From Streptomyces sp. Alt3 (GTDB lineage Bacteria; Actinomycetota; Actinomycetes; Streptomycetales; Streptomycetaceae), in contig NZ_CP120983.1 in assembly GCF_030719215.1 (NCBI RefSeq), positions 3,534,001 to 3,598,000 on the forward strand: a stretch of DNA of 64,000 bases, in the 5' to 3' direction. The position numbers and the translations under genes are program-made. A model generated the notes under the pieces. It was not told the DNA's origin, did no database searches, and saw only the letters and a program-made list of their open reading frames with translations. Position 1 is the first letter of the stretch. Each line of letters opens with the position of its first letter. This document shows, piece by piece, positions 7,686-16,870 of the stretch.

Positions 7686-8633
7686 TCACCGCTTCCGCGG
7701 CCTCCGCGTCTGGCTGCGCACCGCGCCCATGCTCGCCCCGATGACCAGGGCGATGGCGAGTGCGTCGGTGGTGGAGAGCGCCTGGTCGAGGATGAGGAAG
7801 CCGGCGGTGGCCGCGATGGCCGGCTCCAGGCTCATCAGGACCGCGAAGGTGGGCGCGGGCAGGCGGCGCAGGGCCATGAGTTCGAGGGTGTACGGAAGGA
7901 CCGAGCTCAGCAGCGCCACGGCGATGCCCAGGCCCAGGGTGGAGGGGACCACGAGCTTCGAGCCGGATTCCGCGATGCCGAGGGGCAGCGAGAGGACGGC
8001 CGCCACGACCATGGCCAGGGCCAGTCCGTCCGCCTGCGGGAAGCGTCGTCCGGTACGGGCGCTGAAGAGGATGTACACCGCCCACATGACGCCCGCGCCG
8101 AGGGCGTACGCGACTCCGACGGGGTCCAGACGGTCGAAGCCTCCGCCACTGAGCAGGACGACGCCGCCGAGTGCCAGCGCCGCCCAGACGAGACTGATGA
8201 GGCGGCGGGAGGCGACGACGGACAGGACGAGCGGTCCCAGCACCTCCAGGGTGACGGCAGCGCCCAGCGGGATTCGGTCGGCGGCCTGGTAGAAGAGGGT
8301 GTTCATCCCGCCCATCGCGATGCCGAAGGCCACCACCGTGCCCCAGTCGGCGCGCGAGTGCCCGCGGAGCTTCGGCCGGCAAACAACCAGCATGACGACC
8401 GCCGCGGCGGCGAGGCGCAGCGTGACGACCCCGAGCGCGCCCGCCTTCGGCATGAGCAGGACGGCGACCGCCGCGCCGAACTGGACGGACAGGCCGCCCG
8501 CCACCACCAGCGCGACCGGACCGAGCGCGACCCCGCGACGGGACGGGCCGTGGCCCGCCTCGTCGAGCGCGGACACCGCCTCGGGGACGGCGACGGTTGC
8601 GGCCGACTCTGCGACAACGTGGCGGTCGTTCAC
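7686..8633 (-). CDS. EamA/RhaT-type drug/metabolite exporter
   Basis: 315 residues with ten predicted membrane helices arranged as two EamA repeats; typical pieces are GLSVQFGAAVAVLLMPKAGAL in the first helix pair, PLVLSVVASRRL at the repeat junction and FAVLMSLEPAIAATAGFLILDQ in the second repeat. Exports amino acids or related small metabolites across the plasma membrane in related families. GTG start with AAGGAAAGG just upstream. Divergent from a LysR regulator, with a 12-bp palindrome in the shared 141-bp spacer, so control by that regulator is likely. Some upstream in-frame codons exist but have no ribosome site. Confidence 0.9.
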   Translation of the reverse strand: MNDRHVVAESAATVAVPEAVSALDEAGHGPSRRGVALGPVALVVAGGLSVQFGAAVAVLLMPKAGALGVVTLRLAAAAVVMLVVCRPKLRGHSRADWGTVVAFGIAMGGMNTLFYQAADRIPLGAAVTLEVLGPLVLSVVASRRLISLVWAALALGGVVLLSGGGFDRLDPVGVAYALGAGVMWAVYILFSARTGRRFPQADGLALAMVVAAVLSLPLGIAESGSKLVVPSTLGLGIAVALLSSVLPYTLELMALRRLPAPTFAVLMSLEPAIAATAGFLILDQALSTTDALAIALVIGASMGAVRSQTRRPRKR

Positions 8634-8657
8634 CGGACACCTTTCCTTCAGTTCATC

Positions 8658-8669
8658 AAAGTGCACTTT
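8658..8669. promoter_or_regulatory. Palindrome AAAGTGCACTTT in the EamA/LysR spacer
   Basis: Perfectly symmetric 12-bp site lying 25 bases upstream of the EamA GTG. A second partly related half-site (AGTACAC) follows within ten bases. It is placed to block or activate the EamA promoter; the adjacent LysR protein is the obvious candidate, though AGTGCACT-type sites also fit HxlR/MarR proteins. Confidence 0.5.
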
Positions 8670-8774
8670 CCAGTACACGATACGGCACCGACCAGCAGGC
8701 GCTCGCACCCTCACGTTAGAGACCCGCGCGTCCCCCGTGAAATGCCCATTGCGCTCCCGTTATGCTCCGGGCGC

Positions 8775-9683
8775 ATGAGCACTGGACAGCGCACCGGGAG
8801 CATTGAGGTCCGGCATCTGCGGGCGTTCCTCGCCATCGCCGACGAGGGCAGTGTCACGCGCGCCGCCACACGCCTGCGGGTCACCCAGCCCGTCGTCTCC
8901 CGCACGCTCGCCGCACTGGAGAAGCACCTGGGCGTCCGGCTCGTCGACCGGTCCACCCACCACCTCGCCCTGACCCCCGAGGGCGTCGCCTTCCGCGACA
9001 AGGCCGCCGCGGCTGTCGCCGCCTTCGACGAGGCCCTCGACCCCGGACGGCTGCGCGACTGGCCGCTGCGGCTCGGGCACGCCTGGTCCGCGTTCGGTCC
9101 GTACACCACACCCCTGCTGCGGACCTGGCAGCAGCGGCACCCGGAGACCCCGCTCGAACTGCTGCGCATCGACGACCGCACGGCCGGCCTGACCCGCGGC
9201 GAGGTGGACGCGGCGCTGCTCCGCGGCCCCGTCAGCGCCCCGGGACTCGTCACCGAGGTGCTGTTCACCGAGGTGCGGGTGGCGGCCGTGGCCGCCGACG
9301 GTCCGCTCGCCACCCGCGCCTCCCTCTCCCTGGCCGACCTGACCGGGGGCGCGGTCGTCCTGAACACCGTCTCGGGCGCCACCACGCTGGACCTGTGGCC
9401 CCCGGGCGCCCGCCCGGCCGCCACGCTCACCGTCGCCAACACCGACGACTGGCTCACCGCCATCGCGGCCGGACGGGGCTGCGGGGTCTCCGGCAACTCC
9501 ACCGCCCAGATGCATCCGCACGCCGGGGTCACCTACGTGCCGCTGGACGACGCCCCTCCGCTGCCCGTCCTGCTTGCCCGGCGGGACGGACCCGGCCACC
9601 CCGCGCTGCCACGACTGGCGGAGCTCGCCCGGGAGATCGTGGCGCGCGAGCAACGGGAGCGACCCGGAAATTCCCTCGGGTAG
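8775..9683 (+). CDS. LysR-family transcriptional regulator
   Basis: 302 residues. N-terminal winged helix-turn-helix: IEVRHLRAFLAIADEGSVTRAATRL (10-34) then TQPVVSRTLAALEKHLGVRLVDR, the standard LysR recognition region. The effector domain (about 95-295) is shortened and divergent in its first strand (RLGHAWSAFGPYTTPLL) and includes a GRGCGVSGNST loop. Divergent from the EamA exporter gene, which it probably controls in response to a small-molecule ligand; LysR proteins usually also control themselves from the shared spacer. ATG start follows GGGCGC; a TATGCT box lies 9 bases upstream, so the transcript leader may be only a few bases. Confidence 0.9.
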   Translation: MSTGQRTGSIEVRHLRAFLAIADEGSVTRAATRLRVTQPVVSRTLAALEKHLGVRLVDRSTHHLALTPEGVAFRDKAAAAVAAFDEALDPGRLRDWPLRLGHAWSAFGPYTTPLLRTWQQRHPETPLELLRIDDRTAGLTRGEVDAALLRGPVSAPGLVTEVLFTEVRVAAVAADGPLATRASLSLADLTGGAVVLNTVSGATTLDLWPPGARPAATLTVANTDDWLTAIAAGRGCGVSGNSTAQMHPHAGVTYVPLDDAPPLPVLLARRDGPGHPALPRLAELAREIVAREQRERPGNSLG

Positions 9684-9778
9684 CGGGGAACTCCGATGCG
9701 CCGTGGGCGAGTCGGTGACCTTTGCCGATCGGGTGGAACTTCCGGGAGGGCGTACGCCGATCCCGTCGACGGCGTGGC

Positions 9779-12601
9779 CTACGGCCGCACCCGGCGTCGC
9801 TTCGCCCTGCCGGGCGGCGCCTCCTCCGCCTCCGGTGGCAGCCCCTCCGCCAGGACCTCCGCGAGGTGCCGGGCCCGACGCCCCGCCAGCTGGTCGAGCT
9901 GGGTGCGGCAGGAGAAGCCGTCGGCCAGCAGCTCCGTGCCGGGTTCCGCCTCCCGTACCGCGGGCAGCAGCTGGTCCTCGGCGCAGGCCACCGAGACGTC
10001 CCAGTGCCCCTTCTCGAAGCCGAAGTTGCCCGCCAGCCCGCAGCAGCCGCCGCTCAGCTCGCCGGTCAGGCCCGCCCTCTCGCGAAGCCTCCGTTCGGCC
10101 GCGTCGCCGAGGACCGCGTGCTGGTGGCAGTGGGTCTGTCCGGCGACGGGGCGGTCCAGGCGGGGCGGCGTCCAGTCGGGGGCGTACTCCTCCAGGTACC
10201 GGGCCAGGGTCCGGACGGAGGCGGCCAGTGCGGCGGCGCGCGGGTCGTCGGGGAGGAGCTCCGGCAGGTCCGTGCGGAGGGTGGCGGCGCAGCTCGGTTC
10301 CAGGACGACCACCGGGGCGCCGGTGGCCGGGCCCATCAGGTCCAGGGTGCGGCGCATGACGGCACGGGCCGCGTCGAGCCGGCCCGTCGACACGTAGGTG
10401 AGGCCGCAGCACACGCCCCGGGCGGGCAGCACCGGTGTCCGCCCGGCCGACTCCAGGACACGGACCGCGGCGCGGCCGACCTCCGGGGAGAGGTGGTCGG
10501 TGAAGGTGTCCGGCCAGAGGACGACGGTCTCCCCGGTCGCCGGCGCCCTGCGGGTGCGCGCCCAGGCCCGGAACGTCCGCCGTGCCAGGACGGGGAGCCC
10601 CCGGCGCGGGTCGATGCCGCCGAGCCGCCGTGCGAGAGCGGCGAGCGGTCCGATCCGGGCCAGGGCGTTGAGCACGCCCGCGAGGGGGGCCGCCGTGCGC
10701 AGCCAGCGGGGCAGGCCGCCCATCGCGTAGTGCGCGGCGGGGCGCAGCCGGTTCCGGTAGTGGTGGTGGAGGAACTCGGCCTTGTACGTGGCCATGTCGA
10801 CGCCGACCGGGCAGTCGGTGCGGCAGCCCTTGCAGGACAGGCAGAGGTCGAGTGCGTCCCGCACCTCCGTGGACCTCCAGCCGTCCGTGATCACCTCGCC
10901 GGCCAGCATCTCGTGGAGCAGCCGGGCTCGGCCCCGGGTGGAGTGTGCCTCCTCCCCGGTCGCCCGGAAGGATGGGCACATGACGTCCGGGCCCGGTGTC
11001 GCCGTGCGGCACTTGGCGACCCCGACGCAGCGGCGCACCGCTGCCGAGAAGTCCCCGCCGTCGTGCGGGTAGCCGAAGGTCACGTCCACGGGGCGCCCGG
11101 GGAGCACCGCGAAGCGGAGGTTCTCGTCGAGCCGTGCGGGTCGGGCCAGGATGCCGGGGTTCAGTCCGCCGTCGGGGTCCCAGAGGTCCTTGAAGCGGCT
11201 GAACAGGCCCACCATGTCGTCCCCGTACATCCGGGGCAGCAGCTCCGCCCTGGCCTGTCCGTCGCCGTGTTCGCCGCTCAGTGATCCGCCGTGCGCGACG
11301 ACGAGGTCGGCCTGTTCCTCGGAGAAGCGGCGGAAGCGGGCAACGCCCTGTTCGGTCAGCAGGTCGAAGTCGATGCGTACGTGGATGCAGCCGTCGCCGA
11401 AGTGCCCGTACGGGGTGCCGTGCAGCCCGTGGCCGGCGAGCAGTGCACGGAAGTCGCGCAGATAGGGGCCGAGCCGGGCGGGCGGTACCGCGCAGTCCTC
11501 CCAGCCGGGCCAGGCCTCCGTACCGTCGGGCATGCGGGTCGCCGTGCCGGCGGCGTCCTCGCGGATGCGCCACAGGGTCCGCATGCCGGCGGGGTCGGCG
11601 ACGACGGCGCCGTCCAGGGCGTCGGCCGCGCGCAGGATGCGGTTCGCGCGGTCGTGGGCCTCCGCGGGGGTGGCGCCGCCCGTCTCCACGAACAGCCAGG
11701 CCGCGCCGCGGGGCAGGCCCGCCGGTTCGCGTACGAGGTCGGCGGCCATGCCCTCGACGGTGAGCGGGCCGTAGGGGAGGAGGCCGGGGGCGGCTTCGGC
11801 GGCGGCTGCCTCGTCGGTGTAGCCGAGGACGGCGAGTGCGCGGGCGGCGGGCGTCTCGACCAGGCGCACGGTCGCCTCGGTGACCACGGCGAGCGTCCCC
11901 TCGCTGCCGCAGAGGGCGCGGGCGTGGTCGGGGCCGTTCTCGGGGAGCAGTGCATCCAGGGCGTAACCGGAGATGCGGCGCGGGAGTTCGGGGAAGCCGG
12001 TGCGCAGGAGGGCGAGGTGGCCGGCGGCGAACCCGTCGAGGCCGGGCGGCGCGTCGGGCAGCCCGCGTCCGATGTGCAGGGGCTCGCCTCCGCCGTAGCG
12101 GAGGACGCGCAGGCTGCGGAGGTTGTCGGCGGTGGTGCCCCAGGCGACGGAGTGGGAGCCGCAGGAGTTGTTGCCGATCATGCCGCCGAGGGTGCAGCGG
12201 CTGTGGGTGGACGGGTCGGGTCCGAACGTCAGCCCGTGCGGGGCGGCGGCGGCACGCAGGTCGTCCAGGACCACGCCGGGCTGGACGACGGCGGTGCGGG
12301 AGCTGGGATCCAGCCCGACGATGCGCCGCATGTGGCGGGTGAAGTCCAGGACGACTCCGGTGCCGGTGGACTGACCGGCGATGGAGGTACCGGCGCCCCG
12401 GGCCACGACGGGGGTGGAGAACTCCCGGCAGACGCGGAGCGTCTCGGCGACGTCGGCGGCGTCGCGCGGGGCCACGACCGCTTGCGGGACGCGGCGGTAG
12501 TTGGACGCGTCCATGGTGGTCAGGGCGCGGGCGGTCGCGTCGGACTCCACCTCACCGTGGACGGACTGGGCCAGGGCTCGGACGAGGTCGGTGGCGGGCA
12601 T
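9779..12601 (-). CDS. Giant FAD-linked oxidase / Fe-S dehydrogenase (D-lactate or D-2-hydroxyglutarate dehydrogenase type)
   Basis: 940 residues. Domains in order: PCMH-type FAD-binding domain (about 30-260) with VVARGAGTSIAGQSTGTGVVLD and TLGGMIGNNSCGSHS; FAD-oxidase C-terminal domain (260-510); a ferredoxin-type region with CLSCKGCRTDCPVGVDMATYK near 585; and two CCG cysteine-rich domains (GVCCGL near 729, GGCCGLAGNFGF near 850). This fused layout is that of bacterial YdiJ / Dld3-like 2-hydroxyacid dehydrogenases that pass electrons from a D-2-hydroxyacid through FAD and Fe-S centres to the respiratory chain. The first Fe-S cluster region shows three of the usual Cys (CLSC-x2-C-x3-C pattern present). 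ATG start; no near upstream alternative. Monocistronic, with a terminator from the LCP gene upstream. Confidence 0.9.
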   Translation of the reverse strand: MPATDLVRALAQSVHGEVESDATARALTTMDASNYRRVPQAVVAPRDAADVAETLRVCREFSTPVVARGAGTSIAGQSTGTGVVLDFTRHMRRIVGLDPSSRTAVVQPGVVLDDLRAAAAPHGLTFGPDPSTHSRCTLGGMIGNNSCGSHSVAWGTTADNLRSLRVLRYGGGEPLHIGRGLPDAPPGLDGFAAGHLALLRTGFPELPRRISGYALDALLPENGPDHARALCGSEGTLAVVTEATVRLVETPAARALAVLGYTDEAAAAEAAPGLLPYGPLTVEGMAADLVREPAGLPRGAAWLFVETGGATPAEAHDRANRILRAADALDGAVVADPAGMRTLWRIREDAAGTATRMPDGTEAWPGWEDCAVPPARLGPYLRDFRALLAGHGLHGTPYGHFGDGCIHVRIDFDLLTEQGVARFRRFSEEQADLVVAHGGSLSGEHGDGQARAELLPRMYGDDMVGLFSRFKDLWDPDGGLNPGILARPARLDENLRFAVLPGRPVDVTFGYPHDGGDFSAAVRRCVGVAKCRTATPGPDVMCPSFRATGEEAHSTRGRARLLHEMLAGEVITDGWRSTEVRDALDLCLSCKGCRTDCPVGVDMATYKAEFLHHHYRNRLRPAAHYAMGGLPRWLRTAAPLAGVLNALARIGPLAALARRLGGIDPRRGLPVLARRTFRAWARTRRAPATGETVVLWPDTFTDHLSPEVGRAAVRVLESAGRTPVLPARGVCCGLTYVSTGRLDAARAVMRRTLDLMGPATGAPVVVLEPSCAATLRTDLPELLPDDPRAAALAASVRTLARYLEEYAPDWTPPRLDRPVAGQTHCHQHAVLGDAAERRLRERAGLTGELSGGCCGLAGNFGFEKGHWDVSVACAEDQLLPAVREAEPGTELLADGFSCRTQLDQLAGRRARHLAEVLAEGLPPEAEEAPPGRAKRRRVRP

Positions 12602-12672
12602 GGGCCCAGCATGCCGGTCCCGGGGGCGTGAGGCGCCCCGGAGCGCCGGACGGAGCGCAGGGCCCCCGGGTA

Positions 12673-12693
12673 CCCGCGGCGGGCTGCCGCGGG
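12673..12693 (-). terminator. Hairpin terminator after the LCP gene
   Basis: Perfect 8-bp stem CCCGCGGC / GCCGCGGG with a GGGCT loop, 13 bases beyond the LCP stop codon. No U tract, as is usual in Streptomyces. Confidence 0.6.
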
Positions 12694-12705
12694 GCCGGTT
12701 CCGGT

Positions 12706-14469
12706 CTACTTCGCGCAGACCGCCTTGTCGGCCTCGACGCGCTGGATCTCGTCCGGGGCCTTCGTCGGGGCGGAGAGCGGGCTGCCCGCCTCGGTGAAGT
12801 CCGGTCCCAGGGTCAGCTTCATCGGTTCCATCTCACCGGCGTCCGTCGTCGTCGGCTTGAGGGCCGAGGCCGACATCCCCATCAGGTCGGCCAGCCGGCG
12901 GGCCTGGTCGGCCTGGTTGGGGCCGTAGACGAGCTGGGTCTTCTTCACGTTCTCGGGCGCGTTCGCCTTGTTCGTGGACTTCAGCACACTCTTCTCGTTC
13001 TGGAGCCAGTCCAGGGCGTTCTGCGCGGAGCCGGCGGGGGCGCCGCCGTTGTAGACGTCGACCCGGACGTCGGCGGGGGCGGCCATCTCGCCCTTCAGCT
13101 TGGCGTCCGCCTTGGCCTTCGCAGCGGCCTTCTCCTGCTTCTCGACCGCGGTGAAGGAGACGTCCTCGCGCATCATCGAGAAGACCTGCGGCGCCTTGGA
13201 CTTGTCGAGGATGACGGTGGCCTTGTCGTCCGGGTTGTCCAGCACCGGGACCGTGGTGAAGGTGATGTTCTTGGGGTCGACCGACGCCAGTTCCATGCCC
13301 AGCTTGCGGAGCTGGTTTATGTCACCGATCTTGTCGTCGACGGTGAGCGCCTTGGTGGCGGCCTCCGCGAGCGACCACATCTTGGTGGGGCTGGTCAGGG
13401 TGTCGTTGGACTTCAGCTTGCGCATCAGGGAGCCCAGGAACTGCTGCTGGATCTCGATGCGGCTCAGGTCGCTGCCGAAGCCCACGGAGTGCCGGGTGCG
13501 CAGGAAGGCCAGGGCCTGCTCGCCCTCGATGGTGTGCTCCCCCTGGGACAGCTTGAGGTGGGAGTCCTTGTCGTCGATGTCCTTGGCGAGGCAGACGTCC
13601 ACACCGCCGACGGCGGTCGTCAGGGACTTGACGGCGTTGAAGTCGGCCACCATGAAGTGGTCGGGCGTGATGCCGGTGAGCTCGGTGACGGTGCGCATGG
13701 TGCAGCTGGGGGTGCGCTCGGACTGTCCGAGGCTGGTGTTGAAGCGTCCGCCGGGCGTCGCCGGGATGTCCTTCGTCTCCCCGTTCTCCAGCTGCGTCGG
13801 ACAGTCCGGGATGTCCGTTATGAGGTCACGCGGGATGCTCAGAGCGGTGGCGTTCGTGCGGTCCTTGGAGACATGGAAAAGAATGTTGGTGTCGGCGTGG
13901 CCGACACTGCCCGCGTCGCCGTAGCCCTCGTTGCCGTCGCCGGTCCGCTTGTCGGTCCCGATGACCAGGACGTTGATCGCGCGGTCCTTGCTGAAGCCGC
14001 CCGTACCGGCACCGTCGGTGGAGACGGCGGTGATGTTGGCGTTGAAGTGCTGGTACACGAAGTAGCCCGTGGTGCCGGCGCCCACCAGCACGAAGGCGAG
14101 CACACCGCCGGTCCACACCAGGGCCTTCTTCTTGCCCGACTTCTTCGGCTTCGCCTTGCGGCGTCCGGCGGCCGGAGCCGCCGCACGGCTGCCCGGCTTC
14201 CGCGTCTCGTCCCGGTCGCCGCGTCCGCCACCGGCGCCGCGGCGTCCGCCGCGCTGACTCGGCACGGAGGCCCGGTCGGCGGGCGGTGGCGTCTCCGGCT
14301 TCGACCTGCGGCGCGATCCGGGGGCTCTGGCATCGGTGGTACCGGCCGCCGCGGATGATCGCCCTGAGGAGGGGGTCAGTCGCAGTTCGTAATCACCGGT
14401 ATCGGGGTTGAGTACCCACTGGTCTGCGGGGTCGATGCCCTCGTCCCGCCCACGGCCTTGCGCGTCCAC
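12706..14469 (-). CDS. LytR-CpsA-Psr (LCP) family cell-wall glycopolymer ligase
   Basis: 587 residues from a GTG start (GGAGG 12 bases upstream). Long basic, Pro/Arg-rich cytoplasmic N-terminus with a conserved opening DPADQWVLNPDTGDYELRL, one membrane helix at about 113-137 (LVWTGGVLAFVLVGAGTTGY), the extracellular LCP catalytic domain (about 160-400: NVLVIGTDKR, SIPRD with the key Arg near 210, LRTRHSVGFGSDLSRIEIQQQFL), and a C-terminal LytR_C domain (about 480-570: VRVDVYNGG). LCP enzymes transfer glycopolymers from lipid carriers to peptidoglycan outside the membrane. The frame is open for 60 more codons upstream, but the GTG opening matches the conserved family N-terminus in Streptomyces. 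Single gene with its own hairpin terminator. Confidence 0.9.
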   Translation of the reverse strand: MDAQGRGRDEGIDPADQWVLNPDTGDYELRLTPSSGRSSAAAGTTDARAPGSRRRSKPETPPPADRASVPSQRGGRRGAGGGRGDRDETRKPGSRAAAPAAGRRKAKPKKSGKKKALVWTGGVLAFVLVGAGTTGYFVYQHFNANITAVSTDGAGTGGFSKDRAINVLVIGTDKRTGDGNEGYGDAGSVGHADTNILFHVSKDRTNATALSIPRDLITDIPDCPTQLENGETKDIPATPGGRFNTSLGQSERTPSCTMRTVTELTGITPDHFMVADFNAVKSLTTAVGGVDVCLAKDIDDKDSHLKLSQGEHTIEGEQALAFLRTRHSVGFGSDLSRIEIQQQFLGSLMRKLKSNDTLTSPTKMWSLAEAATKALTVDDKIGDINQLRKLGMELASVDPKNITFTTVPVLDNPDDKATVILDKSKAPQVFSMMREDVSFTAVEKQEKAAAKAKADAKLKGEMAAPADVRVDVYNGGAPAGSAQNALDWLQNEKSVLKSTNKANAPENVKKTQLVYGPNQADQARRLADLMGMSASALKPTTTDAGEMEPMKLTLGPDFTEAGSPLSAPTKAPDEIQRVEADKAVCAK

Positions 14470-14852
14470 GGTTGCCTGCGTCCTCCGTCGGGGCCACGCG
14501 GCGCCTCCCCCTTCAAGGCGCGCGGTGTGTCTTACGGCGGTGCCGACCTGGGAGGCCGAGTGCACCGGAGCGCTCACATTAGCTGGCCACCGGCCCACGA
14601 GCGACGATCGTGACAAATCAAGCATCACACATGGGACATAGCGCAACATTCGCCACTACTTACCCGCCAGAACCGCCTCTTGACCCGGATCACACCCGCC
14701 ACAGGACCCCGGAGGAGTCGGTTCAAGCCAGATTTCAAACAGAAGAGGCCACAAGGAATCCCCAAACAAGTCGCCAATTCTCCTATAGTTGCCGTGACTT
14801 GATCAGGAACAATCAGCTCCAGATGTGGTCCTTTCACCATCACCACACCGGA
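14470..14852. other. Divergent promoter region between the LCP gene and the conservon
   Basis: 383 bases without a convincing gene, clearly richer in A/T than the surroundings, as expected for two back-to-back promoters. A TATAGT box at 14784-14789 is a good -10 candidate for the rightward conservon. A CTAATGT element at 14576-14582 (read leftward) could serve the LCP gene. The rightward frame is open through this region, but without a ribosome site or coding character. Confidence 0.5.
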
Positions 14853-16442
14853 ATGCCCCGATTGTCCCGCCGACTGCACCTGTCCCTTCCTCCGCACCGT
14901 CCGCCCCGAGGACTCCGATTGCGCCCTTCACTCCGGCCGACCGCACTCGCCCTGCTGATCTCGGCAGCCGTTACCGGTGCTCTGTGCCTGTGGGCGGTCG
15001 CCGCCGCTCCCGCCTCGGTACGGACACCGCTCACCTGGGCAGCGGGTGGCGCCGCGGTGCTGCTGTGCGTCGCGGTGGCCGTCACCGTCCACACGCTCGC
15101 CACCGCCCGTAATCTGCGTGCCCTGCGGGCCGCCGACTCCGAGCGCTTCACCGCCGAGACCTCGCGCCTCGTCTCGACCTCGGCCGCCGAGGCACAGCGC
15201 TTCACCGCGGAGACCGCCCGCATCAGGGCGGCGGCGTCCGCCGAGGCGGCCAGAGTCACCGCCGAGGCCGACGACCGGGTCGCCCGGGTCACCGTCGAGG
15301 CCGCCGAGCAGCACGAGCGGCTCACCGCGGAGGCCGCCCGGCTCACCGGCCGTGCCCGGCGCGCCGAGAACGAGCGCTCCGCGGCGGTCGCCGCCTGCGC
15401 CAACGCCGCCGGCCGGATGCAGGCCCTGTCCACGAGCATGCTGGCCGACCTACGCGAGATGGAACACCGGCACACGGCGGAGGACGTCCTCGGCGACCTC
15501 CTGCACCTGGACCACCGCACGGCCCAGGGCGGCCGTCTCGCCGACTCCATCGCCGTGCTCACCGGTGCGCGCTCCGGCCGCCGCTGGGCCAAGCCGATCG
15601 TGATGGAGTCGATCCTGCGCGGCGCGATGGGCCGTATCGGCGGCTACCAGCGCATCCGCCTGCACTCGACCAGTGACGTGGCGATCGCGGGCCACGCCGC
15701 CGAGGGCGTCATGCACGCCCTGGCCGAACTCCTCGACAACGCTGCCAACTTCTCGCCGCCCACCGCCGAGGTGCACGTGTACGTCGAGGAGGTCCCGGCG
15801 GGCATCGTGGTCACCGTCGAGGACAGCGGCCTGGTGATGAGCGACGTGCAGCTGCGCCGCGCCGAGCGGGCCGTGTCCGCCGACAACCAGGACCTGACCG
15901 GTATCTCCGGCACCCGGCTCGGCCTCGCCGTCGTCGGCCGGCTGGCCAGGAAGCACGGCCTCACCGTCTCCTTCCGTCCGTCGGCCCGCGGCGGCACGGG
16001 TGCGCTGATGATGCTGCCGCAGGAGCTCATCTCCCGTACGCCCGCTCCGCTCCCGGGTGCCGCGCGGCACCCCGAGCCCGAGCCGGACCACGCGACGCCG
16101 GGCACGGACGGCCGGACCCCTGCCGCCGCGCCGGCGGACCCGCGTCCCGCGGCCCCGGCGGACTTCCGTCCCGCGCCCGTCGCGGAAGCCCTGCCCGGGA
16201 GCCCGGAGTCGGCGTCCGAGTCCACCGGTACCGTCCCCCAGATCGGCGACAGCGGTCTGCCCAAGCGTCGTCGCGGCCGCACCCTGGCCGCCGCCGAAGC
16301 ACGCACCGGCAAAGCCGCCCCCGGCGAAGCCGAATCCCCCCGGTCCCGTGCCACCGACCCGAAGGTCCAGGCTGCCCGCTTCAGCACCTTCAGCCAGGCG
16401 GTACGAGCCAATTCCCCGCACCCGGAAGGCAACACCCGATGA
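14853..16442 (+). CDS. Conservon sensor kinase-like ATP-binding protein (CvnA)
   Basis: 529 residues. Two membrane helices (about 30-52 and 63-84) leave almost no extracellular domain; the nitrate-sensor and HAMP regions of longer CvnA proteins are missing. A long Ala/Glu/Arg helical region follows (about 90-190) with imperfect repeats of RFTAETxR / RLTAEAAR. The GHKL ATPase domain shows the N box ELLDNAANFSPPTA (292-305), DSGLVMSD and GTRLGLAVVGRLARKHG (about 348). No obvious phospho-acceptor His box of ordinary kinases. C-terminal 170 residues are Pro/Ala-rich. In S. coelicolor/S. griseus conservons this protein, with CvnB-D, forms a membrane complex resembling eukaryotic G-protein signalling. 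Start uncertain: an ATG ten codons earlier (14823) is possible. Stop overlaps the next start (ATGA). Confidence 0.88.
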   Translation: MPRLSRRLHLSLPPHRPPRGLRLRPSLRPTALALLISAAVTGALCLWAVAAAPASVRTPLTWAAGGAAVLLCVAVAVTVHTLATARNLRALRAADSERFTAETSRLVSTSAAEAQRFTAETARIRAAASAEAARVTAEADDRVARVTVEAAEQHERLTAEAARLTGRARRAENERSAAVAACANAAGRMQALSTSMLADLREMEHRHTAEDVLGDLLHLDHRTAQGGRLADSIAVLTGARSGRRWAKPIVMESILRGAMGRIGGYQRIRLHSTSDVAIAGHAAEGVMHALAELLDNAANFSPPTAEVHVYVEEVPAGIVVTVEDSGLVMSDVQLRRAERAVSADNQDLTGISGTRLGLAVVGRLARKHGLTVSFRPSARGGTGALMMLPQELISRTPAPLPGAARHPEPEPDHATPGTDGRTPAAAPADPRPAAPADFRPAPVAEALPGSPESASESTGTVPQIGDSGLPKRRRGRTLAAAEARTGKAAPGEAESPRSRATDPKVQAARFSTFSQAVRANSPHPEGNTR

Positions 16443-16870
16443 CCGCGACCACCGACGAGAAGCTCAACTGGCTGCTGGAGGGGCTGCTCGACCGCACGCC
16501 CGGCGCCCGGCATGCCCTTGTCCTGTCCCGGGACGGCCTGAAGCTGTGCCGCACCCCCGAACTCTCCGTCGACCAGGCCGACCAGCTGGCCGCGATCTCC
16601 GCGGGCATCCAGAGCCTGTCGCACGGCGCGTCCATCGAGTTCGGTGACGGCACCGGCGGCGTGCGGTCCGCGATGACCGAGTTCTACGGCGGTGTGCTGT
16701 TCATCGTCGAGGCGGGGGCGGGCGCCCACCTCGCGGTCGTGGCGGCGGAGGACTCCGACGTCGGCCTCGTGGGCCACAACATGAGCGAACTCGTCGAGCA
16801 GCTGGGCGAGTACCTCGTCGCCCCGCCGCGTGACACGGCGGCCCCGGCCACGGAAACCGCGGACGTATGA
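16439..16870 (+). CDS. Roadblock/LC7 domain protein (CvnB)
   Basis: 143 residues, almost entirely one roadblock/LC7 domain: LNWLLEGLLDRTPGARHALVL at the start, DGLKLCRTPELS, an ISAGIQSLSHGAS helix and GAHLAVVAAEDSDVGLVGHNM. The short C-terminal tail is Ala/Pro/Thr-rich. In bacteria these proteins act as regulators or GAP-like partners of small Ras-like GTPases (MglB paradigm); here the GTPase is encoded two genes downstream. Coupled by ATGA overlaps on both sides, so stoichiometric expression with the kinase-like and DUF742 proteins is likely. Confidence 0.92.
   Translation: MTATTDEKLNWLLEGLLDRTPGARHALVLSRDGLKLCRTPELSVDQADQLAAISAGIQSLSHGASIEFGDGTGGVRSAMTEFYGGVLFIVEAGAGAHLAVVAAEDSDVGLVGHNMSELVEQLGEYLVAPPRDTAAPATETADV

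Noticed and set aside
8760..11573. Leftward frame of 937 codons covering the LysR gene and half of the FAD enzyme
   Set aside because: Composition is Arg/Gly/Pro/Ala noise typical of shadow frames in high-GC DNA; both real genes under it match families end to end.
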